From Halorussus gelatinilyticus (lineage in GTDB: Archaea; Halobacteriota; Halobacteria; Halobacteriales; Haladaptataceae): a stretch of 64,000 bases of DNA. The notes beneath the pieces were generated by a model. That model was given only the letters and a program-made list of their open reading frames with translations, made no database searches and was not told the origin of the DNA. The translations under genes were made by a program, and so were the position numbers. Location: assembly GCF_023238445.1 (NCBI RefSeq), contig NZ_CP096658.1, forward strand, positions 1,984,001 through 2,048,000, read 5' to 3'. How positions within the stretch are numbered: the stretch's first letter is position 1; each line of letters begins with the position of its first letter. Below are positions 8,073 through 16,502 of this stretch, one piece after another.

Positions 8073-9143
8073 ATGGACTCTCCCGAACTCGTCGAGACGC
8101 TGGAACGATACGGGCTGTCGCCGTATCAGGCGGCCGCCTACGTCACCGTGGTCGAGCGAGGGACGATGGCCGCCCAAGAGGTCGCCGACGCCAGTTCGGT
8201 CCCGCAACCTCGCGTCTACGACATCCTCCGCGACTTGGAGTCGGAGGGGTTCGTCACGACGTTCGAGCAGGACAAGCTCTACGTGCAGGCGGTAGACCCC
8301 GAGGACGCCCTCGACCGCGTCCGGGAGCGCGCCGCGGAACTCGAAGCCGCCGCCGAGGAGATCACCGACCGGTGGCAACAGCCGGCGGTCAAGGAACACA
8401 CGGTCAGTCTGGTCCAGCGCGGTCGGACCGTCTTCGAGAAAGCCCGCGACGAACTCGACCGGGCGGCCGACCACGCCCAACTCGTCTGCAAGACCGACCA
8501 CCTCGATTCGCTCCGGCCCGTGCTCGTGGCCGCCCACGAGCGCGACGTGTTCGTGGACCTCACGCTCTACGACGTGGCCGACGACGAGTCGCTCGCGGCG
8601 TACGACTTCTCGGAGCTCTGCACCCACACTCAGGTCCTCCGACGGCCGCTCCGGTCGGACCCCTTCGGCGCGCTCATCGACCGCAAGCGAGCCTGTTACT
8701 CGTGGTACCCCGCGACCGACGACGAGTACGGCATCTACATCGACGACAGCGCCCACGAGAACATGGTCTGGAGCTACATGATGAACCTCCGGCACGCGGC
8801 CGAGGAACACTACATCGCCACGCCCTACGAACCGCCGCTCCGGTTCGGCGCGCTCCGGGACTGCCTGCACGTCGTGGAACCGCTCGTCCGCGAGGACCGG
8901 ACGCTCACCGCCGACGTCGAAGGGACGTGGGTCGACAGCGGCCGACGGTGCGAGGTCTCGGGGACGATTCTCTCCATCGACTACGCGGGGTTCGACGAGG
9001 GCGAACCGGCGACGCCCCTCAACATGTTTGCCGACGCCCGTCTCACCGTCGACACCGGCGAGGAGACCCACTCCGTCGGCGGGTTCGACGCCATCATCGA
9101 GGACGTGGAGGCGACGCGGGTCGTGATTACGGACATCGAGTGA
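8073..9143 (+). CDS. TrmB-family transcriptional regulator
   Basis: This 356-residue protein has an N-terminal winged helix typical of TrmB (LSPYQAAAYVTVVERGTMAA, then VPQPRVYDILRDLESEGFV). A coiled dimerisation helix and a large C-terminal effector-binding domain follow. TrmB proteins bind sugars or other metabolites and control metabolic operons. A TATA-like element (GTTATTT, about 8042) lies 30 bases before the ATG, consistent with a leaderless transcript. It stands alone, so its targets are not evident. Confidence 0.9.
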   Translation: MDSPELVETLERYGLSPYQAAAYVTVVERGTMAAQEVADASSVPQPRVYDILRDLESEGFVTTFEQDKLYVQAVDPEDALDRVRERAAELEAAAEEITDRWQQPAVKEHTVSLVQRGRTVFEKARDELDRAADHAQLVCKTDHLDSLRPVLVAAHERDVFVDLTLYDVADDESLAAYDFSELCTHTQVLRRPLRSDPFGALIDRKRACYSWYPATDDEYGIYIDDSAHENMVWSYMMNLRHAAEEHYIATPYEPPLRFGALRDCLHVVEPLVREDRTLTADVEGTWVDSGRRCEVSGTILSIDYAGFDEGEPATPLNMFADARLTVDTGEETHSVGGFDAIIEDVEATRVVITDIE

Positions 9144-9233
9144 GTGCGCTCGCTCGTCAGTTCATCTCCTCTTCTATCGGGGACGGCGACCAGCGCGGTG
9201 GGGCTGAAACAAACTGCTCGCAAAAGCAGAACG

Positions 9234-9718
9234 CTATCTAGTCCGAAGAACTAGCGTCAGCGCCTGCTCCGTGTCGTCGGTCGTCACGCGCACGTCGAAG
9301 GCGACCGCCAGCACGTGCGTCCCGCCCGCGCGCTCCTGCACGACGACGCCGCCGTCGGATTCGCACGCGCCGAACTGTCGGTTCGGTCCGCCCGGACAGT
9401 TCGCGTCGCGCCACGCCGCGGCCGCGGTCCGGTTGTACGCGACCTGATACACGGTTCCCGACTCGACGCGCGAGGACCGGAGCGCGTCGAGTCGCGGCCG
9501 GAGGTGGTCGCGCACTGCGGCCGCGGCCGCAGCGCGCTCGTCCCACGCGAACTCGCCGGTCGCCTCGCTCGTGGCGTCGTGGACCGCCCGCGAGAGGAGT
9601 CGCTCGGCGTTCCGGTCGGGCGCGTCGAACTCCGTGCTGGCGGTCACGTCGGCGTGGTAGCCCAGTTGCAGGTAGGCGACGACGACCGGCGCGAGCGCGA
9701 CAGTGATTGGAGATTTAT
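9234..9718 (-). pseudogene. 5'-truncated haloarchaeal pilin-like/secreted protein gene at the edge of inserted DNA
   Basis: The reverse strand encodes the body of a protein with a hydrophobic segment VALAPVVVAYLQLGYHADV followed by a soluble domain (with one Cys-Pro-Gly-Gly and a later Cys). The hydrophobic segment should be preceded by 15-25 residues with a start codon, as in haloarchaeal type IV pilin-like proteins. Here the frame runs straight into the stop codon of the unrelated upstream gene (about 9715-9717). A GTG at 9647 could start a fragment lacking the membrane segment. The intact 5' end is not found elsewhere in the window. The best reading is a gene cut by insertion or recombination. 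Confidence 0.65.
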
Positions 9719-10698
9719 TTTTCAGCGTATTGGTCTGCGCAGGGCGCAGATTGTCTAATACGGACCTCTACTTTGCCGTCGATCGAAAGGGCTGTGAGCC
9801 ACCCGGCGTACTTGAAATGCTTATTACTATCGGCAGGGATAGTGAATTTCACTGCGGGAACTCGCTGTCCCCCTTCACTTAGCTGGATGTTATGCGAGGC
9901 ACCGAACTTGATTGTCGCCTTCTGGCCTTCTTCTGTTGATGCAGAGAACTCTTGATTGAATTCACAGAACCCTTCGCCGCCGCCTCCAACAGCCGATTCG
10001 CCTGTTGTTACTTTCTTGTCGGAGCATTCTTTTTGTTGATCGATACTGACGCGACCGCGTCCACGCATCGAGAATGACGAAATCTTTCCAGCGTACCTAT
10101 AGCCGATAGGGTTCTTACCAGAGACAGAACTGACGCGCTGGCCATTCGGTTTCTCAACTCCACTTGTCGTAGCGAGCTCGAACTGAAGTTGCTCACTATG
10201 CGACCTGATATTTATTCCATTGTCGAATCGACAGAATTCGTCGCTGCCGCCCACTTCTACTTCTTCGGCTTCGCTTTCAGACTCTACGCTTCTACTTGTT
10301 GTGGACTGTGCACCATTGCCGCTATCCTGCTCGATTTGCCGGTGTACGACTGGAGCGTCTGCGTCACAGTCGGCTGGAACGATTTCGTCTCCATTCATCC
10401 GGACTTCCAGCGGCGCGTTCGCACGAACCTCTTGTATCGTCCCGTTGTATGCCCACGTATCGATGCCGCCTTGCGCGACGTAGCCTCTCCCGCCTTCGCC
10501 AGAGTCTATGATTTCATCTTCGTCGTCTGGACTGGGGTCTACGATTTCACCGTCGATTGCGAACTGGTACTTGATCGAATCGCTATTATCCTCACAAACG
10601 TGCTGGAATTCGAGCGTCTGCGCGTCTGCGCTAACAGTTGATACACTGGTCAGTGTTGCTCCTGCGCCAAGGACGGACAATAATTTGCGTCGATTCAT
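9715..10698 (-). CDS. Tat-exported secreted protein of unknown function
   Basis: The ATG at 10698 gives MNRRKLLSVLGAGATLTSVS, a twin-arginine signal peptide ending near VSADAQ. The mature protein, about 300 residues, carries two related domains: cysteine-containing blocks starting CRFDNGINIRSHSEQLQFEL and CEFNQEFSASTEEGQKATIK. A Ser/Glu-rich linker separates them from an N-terminal domain. The repeat of a similar C-x-F-N beta-rich unit suggests a tandem beta-sandwich. GC content is clearly lower than in the genes to the left. Its stop codon sits exactly at the break of the pilin-like gene. I do not recognise the family. Confidence 0.7.
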   Translation of the reverse strand: MNRRKLLSVLGAGATLTSVSTVSADAQTLEFQHVCEDNSDSIKYQFAIDGEIVDPSPDDEDEIIDSGEGGRGYVAQGGIDTWAYNGTIQEVRANAPLEVRMNGDEIVPADCDADAPVVHRQIEQDSGNGAQSTTSRSVESESEAEEVEVGGSDEFCRFDNGINIRSHSEQLQFELATTSGVEKPNGQRVSSVSGKNPIGYRYAGKISSFSMRGRGRVSIDQQKECSDKKVTTGESAVGGGGEGFCEFNQEFSASTEEGQKATIKFGASHNIQLSEGGQRVPAVKFTIPADSNKHFKYAGWLTALSIDGKVEVRIRQSAPCADQYAEK

Positions 10699-10955
10699 AT
10701 TTGGATTCTCCCCCCAATCTGGCTTCCACCGCTCCTCCCCCTCGGAGGTATCGAACATCAAGGCTGATGTGAACCATAATAATCAAACCTTGGTTTTCCA
10801 ACCGTTTGTGGGGGGTGGCTGCTTCACTTAGGAATTTAAATTATAGATGGAATAACATGATGTTTGGTTATAAGATCTGCGAACTGTATTCATCATAGTC
10901 ATCGAAATTAATTATCGTTCGGTGAGTTAAACAGGACAATTTATTCCCATCTATT

Positions 10956-12221
10956 TCAGGCAACGTTGCTTACACCGACCCACTGGAACTTCCCATTACG
11001 TCCAGCCATGACGACGTTATAATCCTCAACAGTGAGCCGATAGAGATCTTGAGTAGCTTCTTCTCTACCTAGATGTACTGCGGACTGAAAGCCGTCGTTT
11101 ACTTCTCGGACGTAAATCTGCCAGATACCCTTTCGGACGGTGTATCGAGGTTTGATTCCGAGTTCGAGACAGAGCTGAAGAATATCATTCGCCAAGCGCT
11201 CACTTGCTGTATAGTAGGTCTGGCGGTCGTTTCCGTCGCCTGCGATGAGTACTTCTAAGAGTAATCGCTGTTGCTTCTGAGAAAGATTCCAGACGAATGC
11301 TGGAAGATGCTTATTATGACTCCCTGCCCCACAGTGATTTTCGAGCAACCTACCGAACACTTTCGATCCCATCTCGAATCGGCGGTCATTAGAGTGGAAA
11401 TCCAACTGCATCCGCTCAAATAATGACGCAATCGACTGACGATGCCTCTCGTTTTCTTGTGCGATCTTGACTTGTGCTGTATCGCTACTACTTGACCAGT
11501 ACACGCTACCTTCGGTGATGAACCAGCCGAGGAACTGAATGAAGTCATCACCGTCGAATCGATACGGCCGACGATGGTGATTCGGTCCGGATCGAATCGT
11601 GATCTCGTCTGCGAGGGCTTCAATGACCGACTGATGCTCTTTGAACGTCTGAGCGTCGAAGTGGTAGCCAGTATGCCCGTTGTTCCGAATCGGCTCACAT
11701 CCGTCCGGGAGCGCTGCCCGGAACGTATGCCCGTGGCCATCGTAGGAGACACAGATTTCGTACTCGTCGAGGAAGTCGGTGATGTCGACTGTTTCAAGAC
11801 GCTTTCTTGGGAGTGACTGCCAGCTATTGATGAATTTGTAGTAGCTTTTCTGCTTGAGGTTCCCAGCTCGCTTGAATCGTATTCTGGAATCCGACTTCGT
11901 TCGATATGGTATTCGGTGATCGGGAGCGACCTGAATGTCTACCCGTCGTGCTTCAATAGTGATGAGTTGACCGTCGAACGGCACTGTCCGAACTGCCGTG
12001 ACAGGTTTCGGTTTGATGATTCGAGAAATCGGATCGAGGGCATAGACCTTCTGGCCTGTCGAAAGGTCGGTGACGGTGGTCAACCCCGTCGTCGTAAGAA
12101 TCTCTGCCTCAGCGGTAAAGCCACCACCAGCTAATTTACAGGCCCTCTTTTTCTTAGTCGAAGACTCGGGCGTTCGCTGGGTATTACGCTTCGTCAGTTG
12201 CCGTTCGACATCTTCAGTCAT
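10956..12221 (-). CDS. Stand-alone intein-like Hint protein with LAGLIDADG homing endonuclease domain
   Basis: The product has an intein block A-like region (GFTAEAEILTTTGLTTVTDL), block B (VAPDHRIPYRT), two LAGLIDADG-type helices (FIQFLGWFITEGSVYW and LLLEVLIAGDGND) and an intein C-terminal block (DYNVVMAGRNGKFQWVGVSN), followed by only Val-Ala and a stop. Residue 1 of block A appears to be Gly instead of Cys/Ser, the penultimate His is Ser, and the +1 residue is Val, so protein splicing should not occur. The frame is open to a TTG at 12263 and a few codons beyond; I use the ATG at 12221. The roughly 35 residues before block A look like a host-protein remnant. It lies beside, and reads with, the VirB4 operon. 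Confidence 0.75.
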   Translation of the reverse strand: MTEDVERQLTKRNTQRTPESSTKKKRACKLAGGGFTAEAEILTTTGLTTVTDLSTGQKVYALDPISRIIKPKPVTAVRTVPFDGQLITIEARRVDIQVAPDHRIPYRTKSDSRIRFKRAGNLKQKSYYKFINSWQSLPRKRLETVDITDFLDEYEICVSYDGHGHTFRAALPDGCEPIRNNGHTGYHFDAQTFKEHQSVIEALADEITIRSGPNHHRRPYRFDGDDFIQFLGWFITEGSVYWSSSSDTAQVKIAQENERHRQSIASLFERMQLDFHSNDRRFEMGSKVFGRLLENHCGAGSHNKHLPAFVWNLSQKQQRLLLEVLIAGDGNDRQTYYTASERLANDILQLCLELGIKPRYTVRKGIWQIYVREVNDGFQSAVHLGREEATQDLYRLTVEDYNVVMAGRNGKFQWVGVSNVA

Positions 12222-12333
12222 ACGGGTCACGACTTTCCCGTCGATAAAATCTCGAAGTCGCAAGTCGAATTACTTCAGGTCAGATCTGGCTCGATACTCA
12301 GGGATTAACGAGTGAGGGTGAGCTACGTCCCGA

Positions 12334-14238
12334 TTAGTCTACGAGTTCCATCTCCTCGGGAAGTCCCGTCACCTTCACCGGGAAGTGCCCTTCGTCCTCG
12401 ATACAGACGAGCGCGTGACTATACCCCCGCTCAGGTGTCCCCGGCTTGGCTTCACGCAGGAAGGTTGCCTCGCGCTCGTTCAGCCCGAGCTTCTGGCGGT
12501 GGTCCCCAGAGAGTCCCGGAAGCCGCTGGAGAATCTTGATTGAGGATTCCTTGGCCAGTACCTCGGCTTTCTCGTGAGCGAAGAAATCGCTCAACTCCTG
12601 CGTGATGAGATGGACGCTCAGGTCGTGGTGGCGCGAGTGGCGATACGCTCGCACAAGCCAGTCGAGCGACCCCTCGTTTTCGAGGAGGTAGTGCGCTTCG
12701 TCGATAGCCAGAATCACTCGCTTCGAGGACTGCTTTGCGCGTTCGTAGACTGCATCGAAGAGCAACTGCATCATTAGCGCAATTTCGTGGTCTGCTTCGC
12801 CCTGCTGGAGGTCGAGATAGGTGACCTTCTCGTCACGAAGATCGATATCGGACTGCCCGCCGAGGTTTGCGTACTCGCCCTGCCCGGTGAAGGGTCGAAG
12901 GCCGATTCGGAGGTCGGCCGCCGCGTCTTCCCATTTCTCGCGCTCTCTCGGCGTGGGGTCGGCCGTCGCTTCGTCCGTGAGGAACGGCGTCGCCTCCTCG
13001 GTCATCTCGCCCAATATATCGAACACCTCACCGACCGTCGTATCCTCATTTCCGTGTGTCGCCGGGTCGCGGGTGATGCCGCGGCGCTCGTAGGCGACTT
13101 GGAGTGCTCGACTGAGAACTGCGCGGCTGGTCGTCTCTAATCCGCTGCCACTCGAATCGAGATGTGCGAAGTACGTCTCGAAAAAGCCCATCGCGCTCGA
13201 AAACCGCTGGCTGAATGGGTCGAGGTCGTCCGTCGCTTCGAGGACTGCCGCTGGTGTCGGCTCGATAGCGAGCGGATTCAGCCGTCGCGTCCCACCGACG
13301 ACGATTCGGTCGGCAGAAAGGGTCTCGGCGAGCCCGCGAAATCCGTCGAGTGGATCCAGTAGGATAAGAATCGTATCCGGGTCGTTTGCGATTTCGCGGA
13401 GGTTCAAGAGCTTCGCTGTCACGGACTTTCCCGACCCGATTTTCGCGGCTGCAAGGATGTTGTATCCGTTCGGCCGCTTGAAGCGGTCGACGATGACTGG
13501 TGCGTCCGTGGTTGCGTGGAACCCGTAGAGGACGCCCGTCTCCTCGATGACGGTCGTCGTCGAGAACGGGAAGGAGGCACCGAGTGCGCCGCCGAGCATC
13601 GGCGTCTTCGCGTCCGGAATTGACGTCCCGATTTCGTCCTTGGCAAGCGGGCTCGCGCTCACCAGTCCCGCGGCTTGCTCGTAATCCACGGTCCGAGTCG
13701 TGAGTTGGCGTTTCGCTAGCTCAGTCTGGATTCGCTGGCAGACACGCTCAACCGTCTTCTTGGTGTCGCCCCGAATCGTGATGTAGACGGTGACGTCGAA
13801 GACCGACTGTGACCCATCGGTGAGCTGGCCGAGGACCTCACGATGGTCACGGAGTCGCCGGTCGGTCACGTCGATGGACGGGTCACCGTTCTTTTCCTTG
13901 CCGAGGCGGACCGTTTCGAGGTCGCGAATCGCGTTCTCGAACTCGGTGATTCCCTCCTCGGTCGCCCGGGGCCGAGCGTGCATTGACAGGTCCACGTCCG
14001 CGCTCGGATGGGCCGTGATGGTCTCTAAGAGGCCGGGGTCGGCGGACTCCGGCCAGTCGAGGACGAACAGCGTCGTCGCCCATCGCTCGCCCGAGCGGAT
14101 TGCGTCTGGCTCGAACTTGACGCTCGACGGTGCGACGAGTCGGGCGTGATGAGCGGTCTCTGCTAGTGCGGACTGCGTTGGCTCGCGTTCGACGGCGGTA
14201 CCACGAAACGACTGGATGAACGTCTGTAGGAGTGACAT
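12334..14238 (-). CDS. VirB4/TraC-family conjugation ATPase
   Basis: This 634-residue protein has Walker A (AAKIGSGKSVTAKLL, near residue 270) and Walker B (RVILAIDEAHYLL), followed by the VirB4/HerA-type segment HLITQELSDFF. The N-terminal 250 residues form the usual VirB4 N-domain without an obvious membrane helix. VirB4 proteins energise pilus assembly and DNA transfer in type IV secretion, at the inner face of the membrane. The gene follows the PrgI-like gene by 6 bases in a five-gene leftward operon. Length fits archaeal plasmid VirB4. Confidence 0.9.
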   Translation of the reverse strand: MSLLQTFIQSFRGTAVEREPTQSALAETAHHARLVAPSSVKFEPDAIRSGERWATTLFVLDWPESADPGLLETITAHPSADVDLSMHARPRATEEGITEFENAIRDLETVRLGKEKNGDPSIDVTDRRLRDHREVLGQLTDGSQSVFDVTVYITIRGDTKKTVERVCQRIQTELAKRQLTTRTVDYEQAAGLVSASPLAKDEIGTSIPDAKTPMLGGALGASFPFSTTTVIEETGVLYGFHATTDAPVIVDRFKRPNGYNILAAAKIGSGKSVTAKLLNLREIANDPDTILILLDPLDGFRGLAETLSADRIVVGGTRRLNPLAIEPTPAAVLEATDDLDPFSQRFSSAMGFFETYFAHLDSSGSGLETTSRAVLSRALQVAYERRGITRDPATHGNEDTTVGEVFDILGEMTEEATPFLTDEATADPTPREREKWEDAAADLRIGLRPFTGQGEYANLGGQSDIDLRDEKVTYLDLQQGEADHEIALMMQLLFDAVYERAKQSSKRVILAIDEAHYLLENEGSLDWLVRAYRHSRHHDLSVHLITQELSDFFAHEKAEVLAKESSIKILQRLPGLSGDHRQKLGLNEREATFLREAKPGTPERGYSHALVCIEDEGHFPVKVTGLPEEMELVD

Positions 14239-14244
14239 TGGTGG

Positions 14245-15312
14245 TTAGCGAGTACGGTGGTTCTCCGAAGCCTGCGACCCAGAGGTAACGAGGCGCGTTC
14301 GGAGGCGGTCGTGGTCGGGCTCGGGGTCGTACTGCGTCCGGCGACCAGTCCACGACTCCTCGACCCAATCTGCGAGTGTCGCGGCCGATACGGGTTCGGC
14401 CGTACAGGAATCAAGCCCACGAATAGCGTCCTCGACGGCTTGACGACGTTCGGTGAGGAGGTCGTGTTGTGCGCGTTCGAGTTCGCTCTCGGAGAGACGC
14501 GTACTCTCAGCACCGAGGACTGCGAGGAGTCCGCCGATGTAGGGCACGGTTTTGAGTCGTGCGAGTGCTCCGCGCTCGGCGAGTTGGACTTCGTGGACCG
14601 AGACTGGAACGAGAATCTGGTACTCGCGGACGCTGGTTCCCCGCCGTCGGAATTCACTCGGGAGTCGTCGGCGATAGACCTCGATGATGCTCCGAAGCTG
14701 GTCGTTCGCTCGCACGTCCGCATCGTCTAACCGCTGGTCGTAGCCTGCGACGAGGTCTGCCGTATCGACTTGGCGTGCAGTTGAGCGAATCTGGATGTCG
14801 AAGCCGAGCGAGTTCAGCGCACGGCCGAGGGCATCGGCTGCGATGTGCCACTCTTCGTCGGTCGCCAGCGCCATGTTTGCGGGTTCGACTACGACGCCGC
14901 CGACGAGCGTTCCATCCTCGCGCCTGACGCCGCCAGCGTCCGCGTCGAATTTCGAGATTTGCATTAAGGTCTCCGTTCGCTCCTCGGGGTTCCGGTTCGT
15001 GAGTGTCCGGAGCTTCGGCTGGCGTTTAAACTGGAGAATCTGCGTGAACCAGTTCTGTGGCGTGCGATGGGGTGGCGTCACGACGACGAGAGTCAGCGTT
15101 ACGGCGAGGATGATAACTGCGCCAAACGCACCGCCGAGAATCGGAAGAATGCCACCCGATGCAACTCCACTCAGTAAGCAGATGAGCGCGAGCGCGACTG
15201 TGGGGATGAATAGCTTCAGGTCGGCGAGCGTGTAGTCCGTGTCGATGCCTGCGATTTCGTCGTCTGCACCAAACTTATCGAGAATTCGTCGTCGGGGGTC
15301 TGTCTGTGTCAT
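14245..15312 (-). CDS. Two-helix membrane protein of the conjugation operon (PrgI/VirB3-like position)
   Basis: This 355-residue protein has two adjacent membrane helices near residues 30-75 (LFIPTVALALICLLSGVASG, then an AVIILAVTLTLVVV stretch), preceded by a short charged N-terminus. A soluble domain of about 270 residues follows, containing the mixed-charge helix ESELERAQHDLLTERRQAVE. PrgI or VirB3 proteins with this topology sit directly before VirB4, sometimes fused to it. It overlaps the previous gene by ATGA and precedes virB4 by 6 bases. The assignment rests on topology and position. Confidence 0.7.
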   Translation of the reverse strand: MTQTDPRRRILDKFGADDEIAGIDTDYTLADLKLFIPTVALALICLLSGVASGGILPILGGAFGAVIILAVTLTLVVVTPPHRTPQNWFTQILQFKRQPKLRTLTNRNPEERTETLMQISKFDADAGGVRREDGTLVGGVVVEPANMALATDEEWHIAADALGRALNSLGFDIQIRSTARQVDTADLVAGYDQRLDDADVRANDQLRSIIEVYRRRLPSEFRRRGTSVREYQILVPVSVHEVQLAERGALARLKTVPYIGGLLAVLGAESTRLSESELERAQHDLLTERRQAVEDAIRGLDSCTAEPVSAATLADWVEESWTGRRTQYDPEPDHDRLRTRLVTSGSQASENHRTR

Positions 15313-16502
15313 TGTTCAAGGTCGTTGTCAGTCTGCTGTTCGGTCGGTGAGTCGTTACCACTCGCGCGTCGCTGGCGGTCTCTCGTGGATACAGTAGGGC
15401 TTGGAAGCAGGGAAATCGGGAGGCGGAGTCGCCATCCCCAACGCCGCTCAACCGTCCGCCGGAGGACGTACAGGCCGCCGACGAGTGGGACGAGTATGAA
15501 CCCTGCCTGCGTGAGCGGTCGTGGAAGTGGCAGTAGACCGGGTCGGCCGACGAGCATCACGGTGAGTTCGAGGAGACCAAAGGCGAGTGCTGTCCGCGAA
15601 GCGAAGACCCACGGCGTTGGACGGACGGGAAAGCCACCCGCGTCGCGGTCCTCGTAGAGCGCCCGTCGAAGAGCGTACGCAACGCCGACTGACCCACAGA
15701 GCCACAAGACGGCGGCACCGACTGGCGATCCATCGCGGAATCCGAGAGACAGGAAGACCCAGTCGAGAGTCCCGAGGAGGGCGAGAATGACGAAGCCAGC
15801 GAGGAGGTGCCAGCGTGGTCTGTTCGTCCCGTCGTACGATGGGAGGTCTCGACCGCCGCCGCGTCGCCGCTCGCGTTGCACGCCCCGGAGATAGTCACGC
15901 TCGCGCTCGGTAACGTGGCCGAAGTAGCCGGTTGCGAGTCCGCCGACGATGAGCCACGGGTTGGCGACGAGGATTGTGCCTACTCCTTGGAGTAGTCTCA
16001 GTACGCTCGTTGACCAGCGGAAGCCCGTCTGTACGGAGACGAAGAGCGTACCGACTAACGTGGCGAGCAGTGTCGTGACTACGAGGAATAGGAGGGCTAC
16101 GCTGAAGACGATGGTCAGTCGCCGGACGAAGAGTACTCGTCCAGCGTAGCTGAAGAGCCGAACTTTCTCGACGAGTGTTCGGAAAAGGGCTCTCGCGTAG
16201 AGCGTCGAAAGACCGGGTTCGGCATTCCGTCGTTGCTCGACGTTCCTGATTTTCTGTTCGACTTTCTCGACGGGTTGCCACTCGAAGCAGTCCCAGCAAA
16301 TAGTAACATGATCGCTTACATCATGAGTGTCACTCAGGCTAGCGGTGTCCCGTACAGAGTGGAGCAAATACATCGTGTGGCCGACATTTCCTTCCGGTAA
16401 CACAATCGAACCACAGATCTGGCAGTTGTAGTTATCTTGCTCAGCAACTTGCGAGATCAATCGACTTCCGCCATCAACTGGCCGAGAATCTTTCTCCCTC
16501 AT
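15309..16502 (-). CDS. Zinc-finger/HNH-like domain fused to a multi-span membrane protein
   Basis: The first 80 residues carry C27-x2-C30 and C69-x2-C72 (NCQICGS and VTICWDCFEW) with His residues between them. This is the metal frame of HNH nucleases, but the catalytic His-His pair is replaced by a LLHSVR segment. At least seven hydrophobic segments follow (for example LTIVFSVALLFLVVTTLLAT), with a charged loop ERERDYLRGVQRERRRGGG. It overlaps both neighbours by four bases in the conjugation operon. Such a fusion is not part of the canonical VirB set. A role as a DNA- or RNA-contacting channel component is speculation. Confidence 0.7.
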   Translation of the reverse strand: MREKDSRPVDGGSRLISQVAEQDNYNCQICGSIVLPEGNVGHTMYLLHSVRDTASLSDTHDVSDHVTICWDCFEWQPVEKVEQKIRNVEQRRNAEPGLSTLYARALFRTLVEKVRLFSYAGRVLFVRRLTIVFSVALLFLVVTTLLATLVGTLFVSVQTGFRWSTSVLRLLQGVGTILVANPWLIVGGLATGYFGHVTERERDYLRGVQRERRRGGGRDLPSYDGTNRPRWHLLAGFVILALLGTLDWVFLSLGFRDGSPVGAAVLWLCGSVGVAYALRRALYEDRDAGGFPVRPTPWVFASRTALAFGLLELTVMLVGRPGLLPLPRPLTQAGFILVPLVGGLYVLRRTVERRWGWRLRLPISLLPSPTVSTRDRQRRASGNDSPTEQQTDNDLEQ

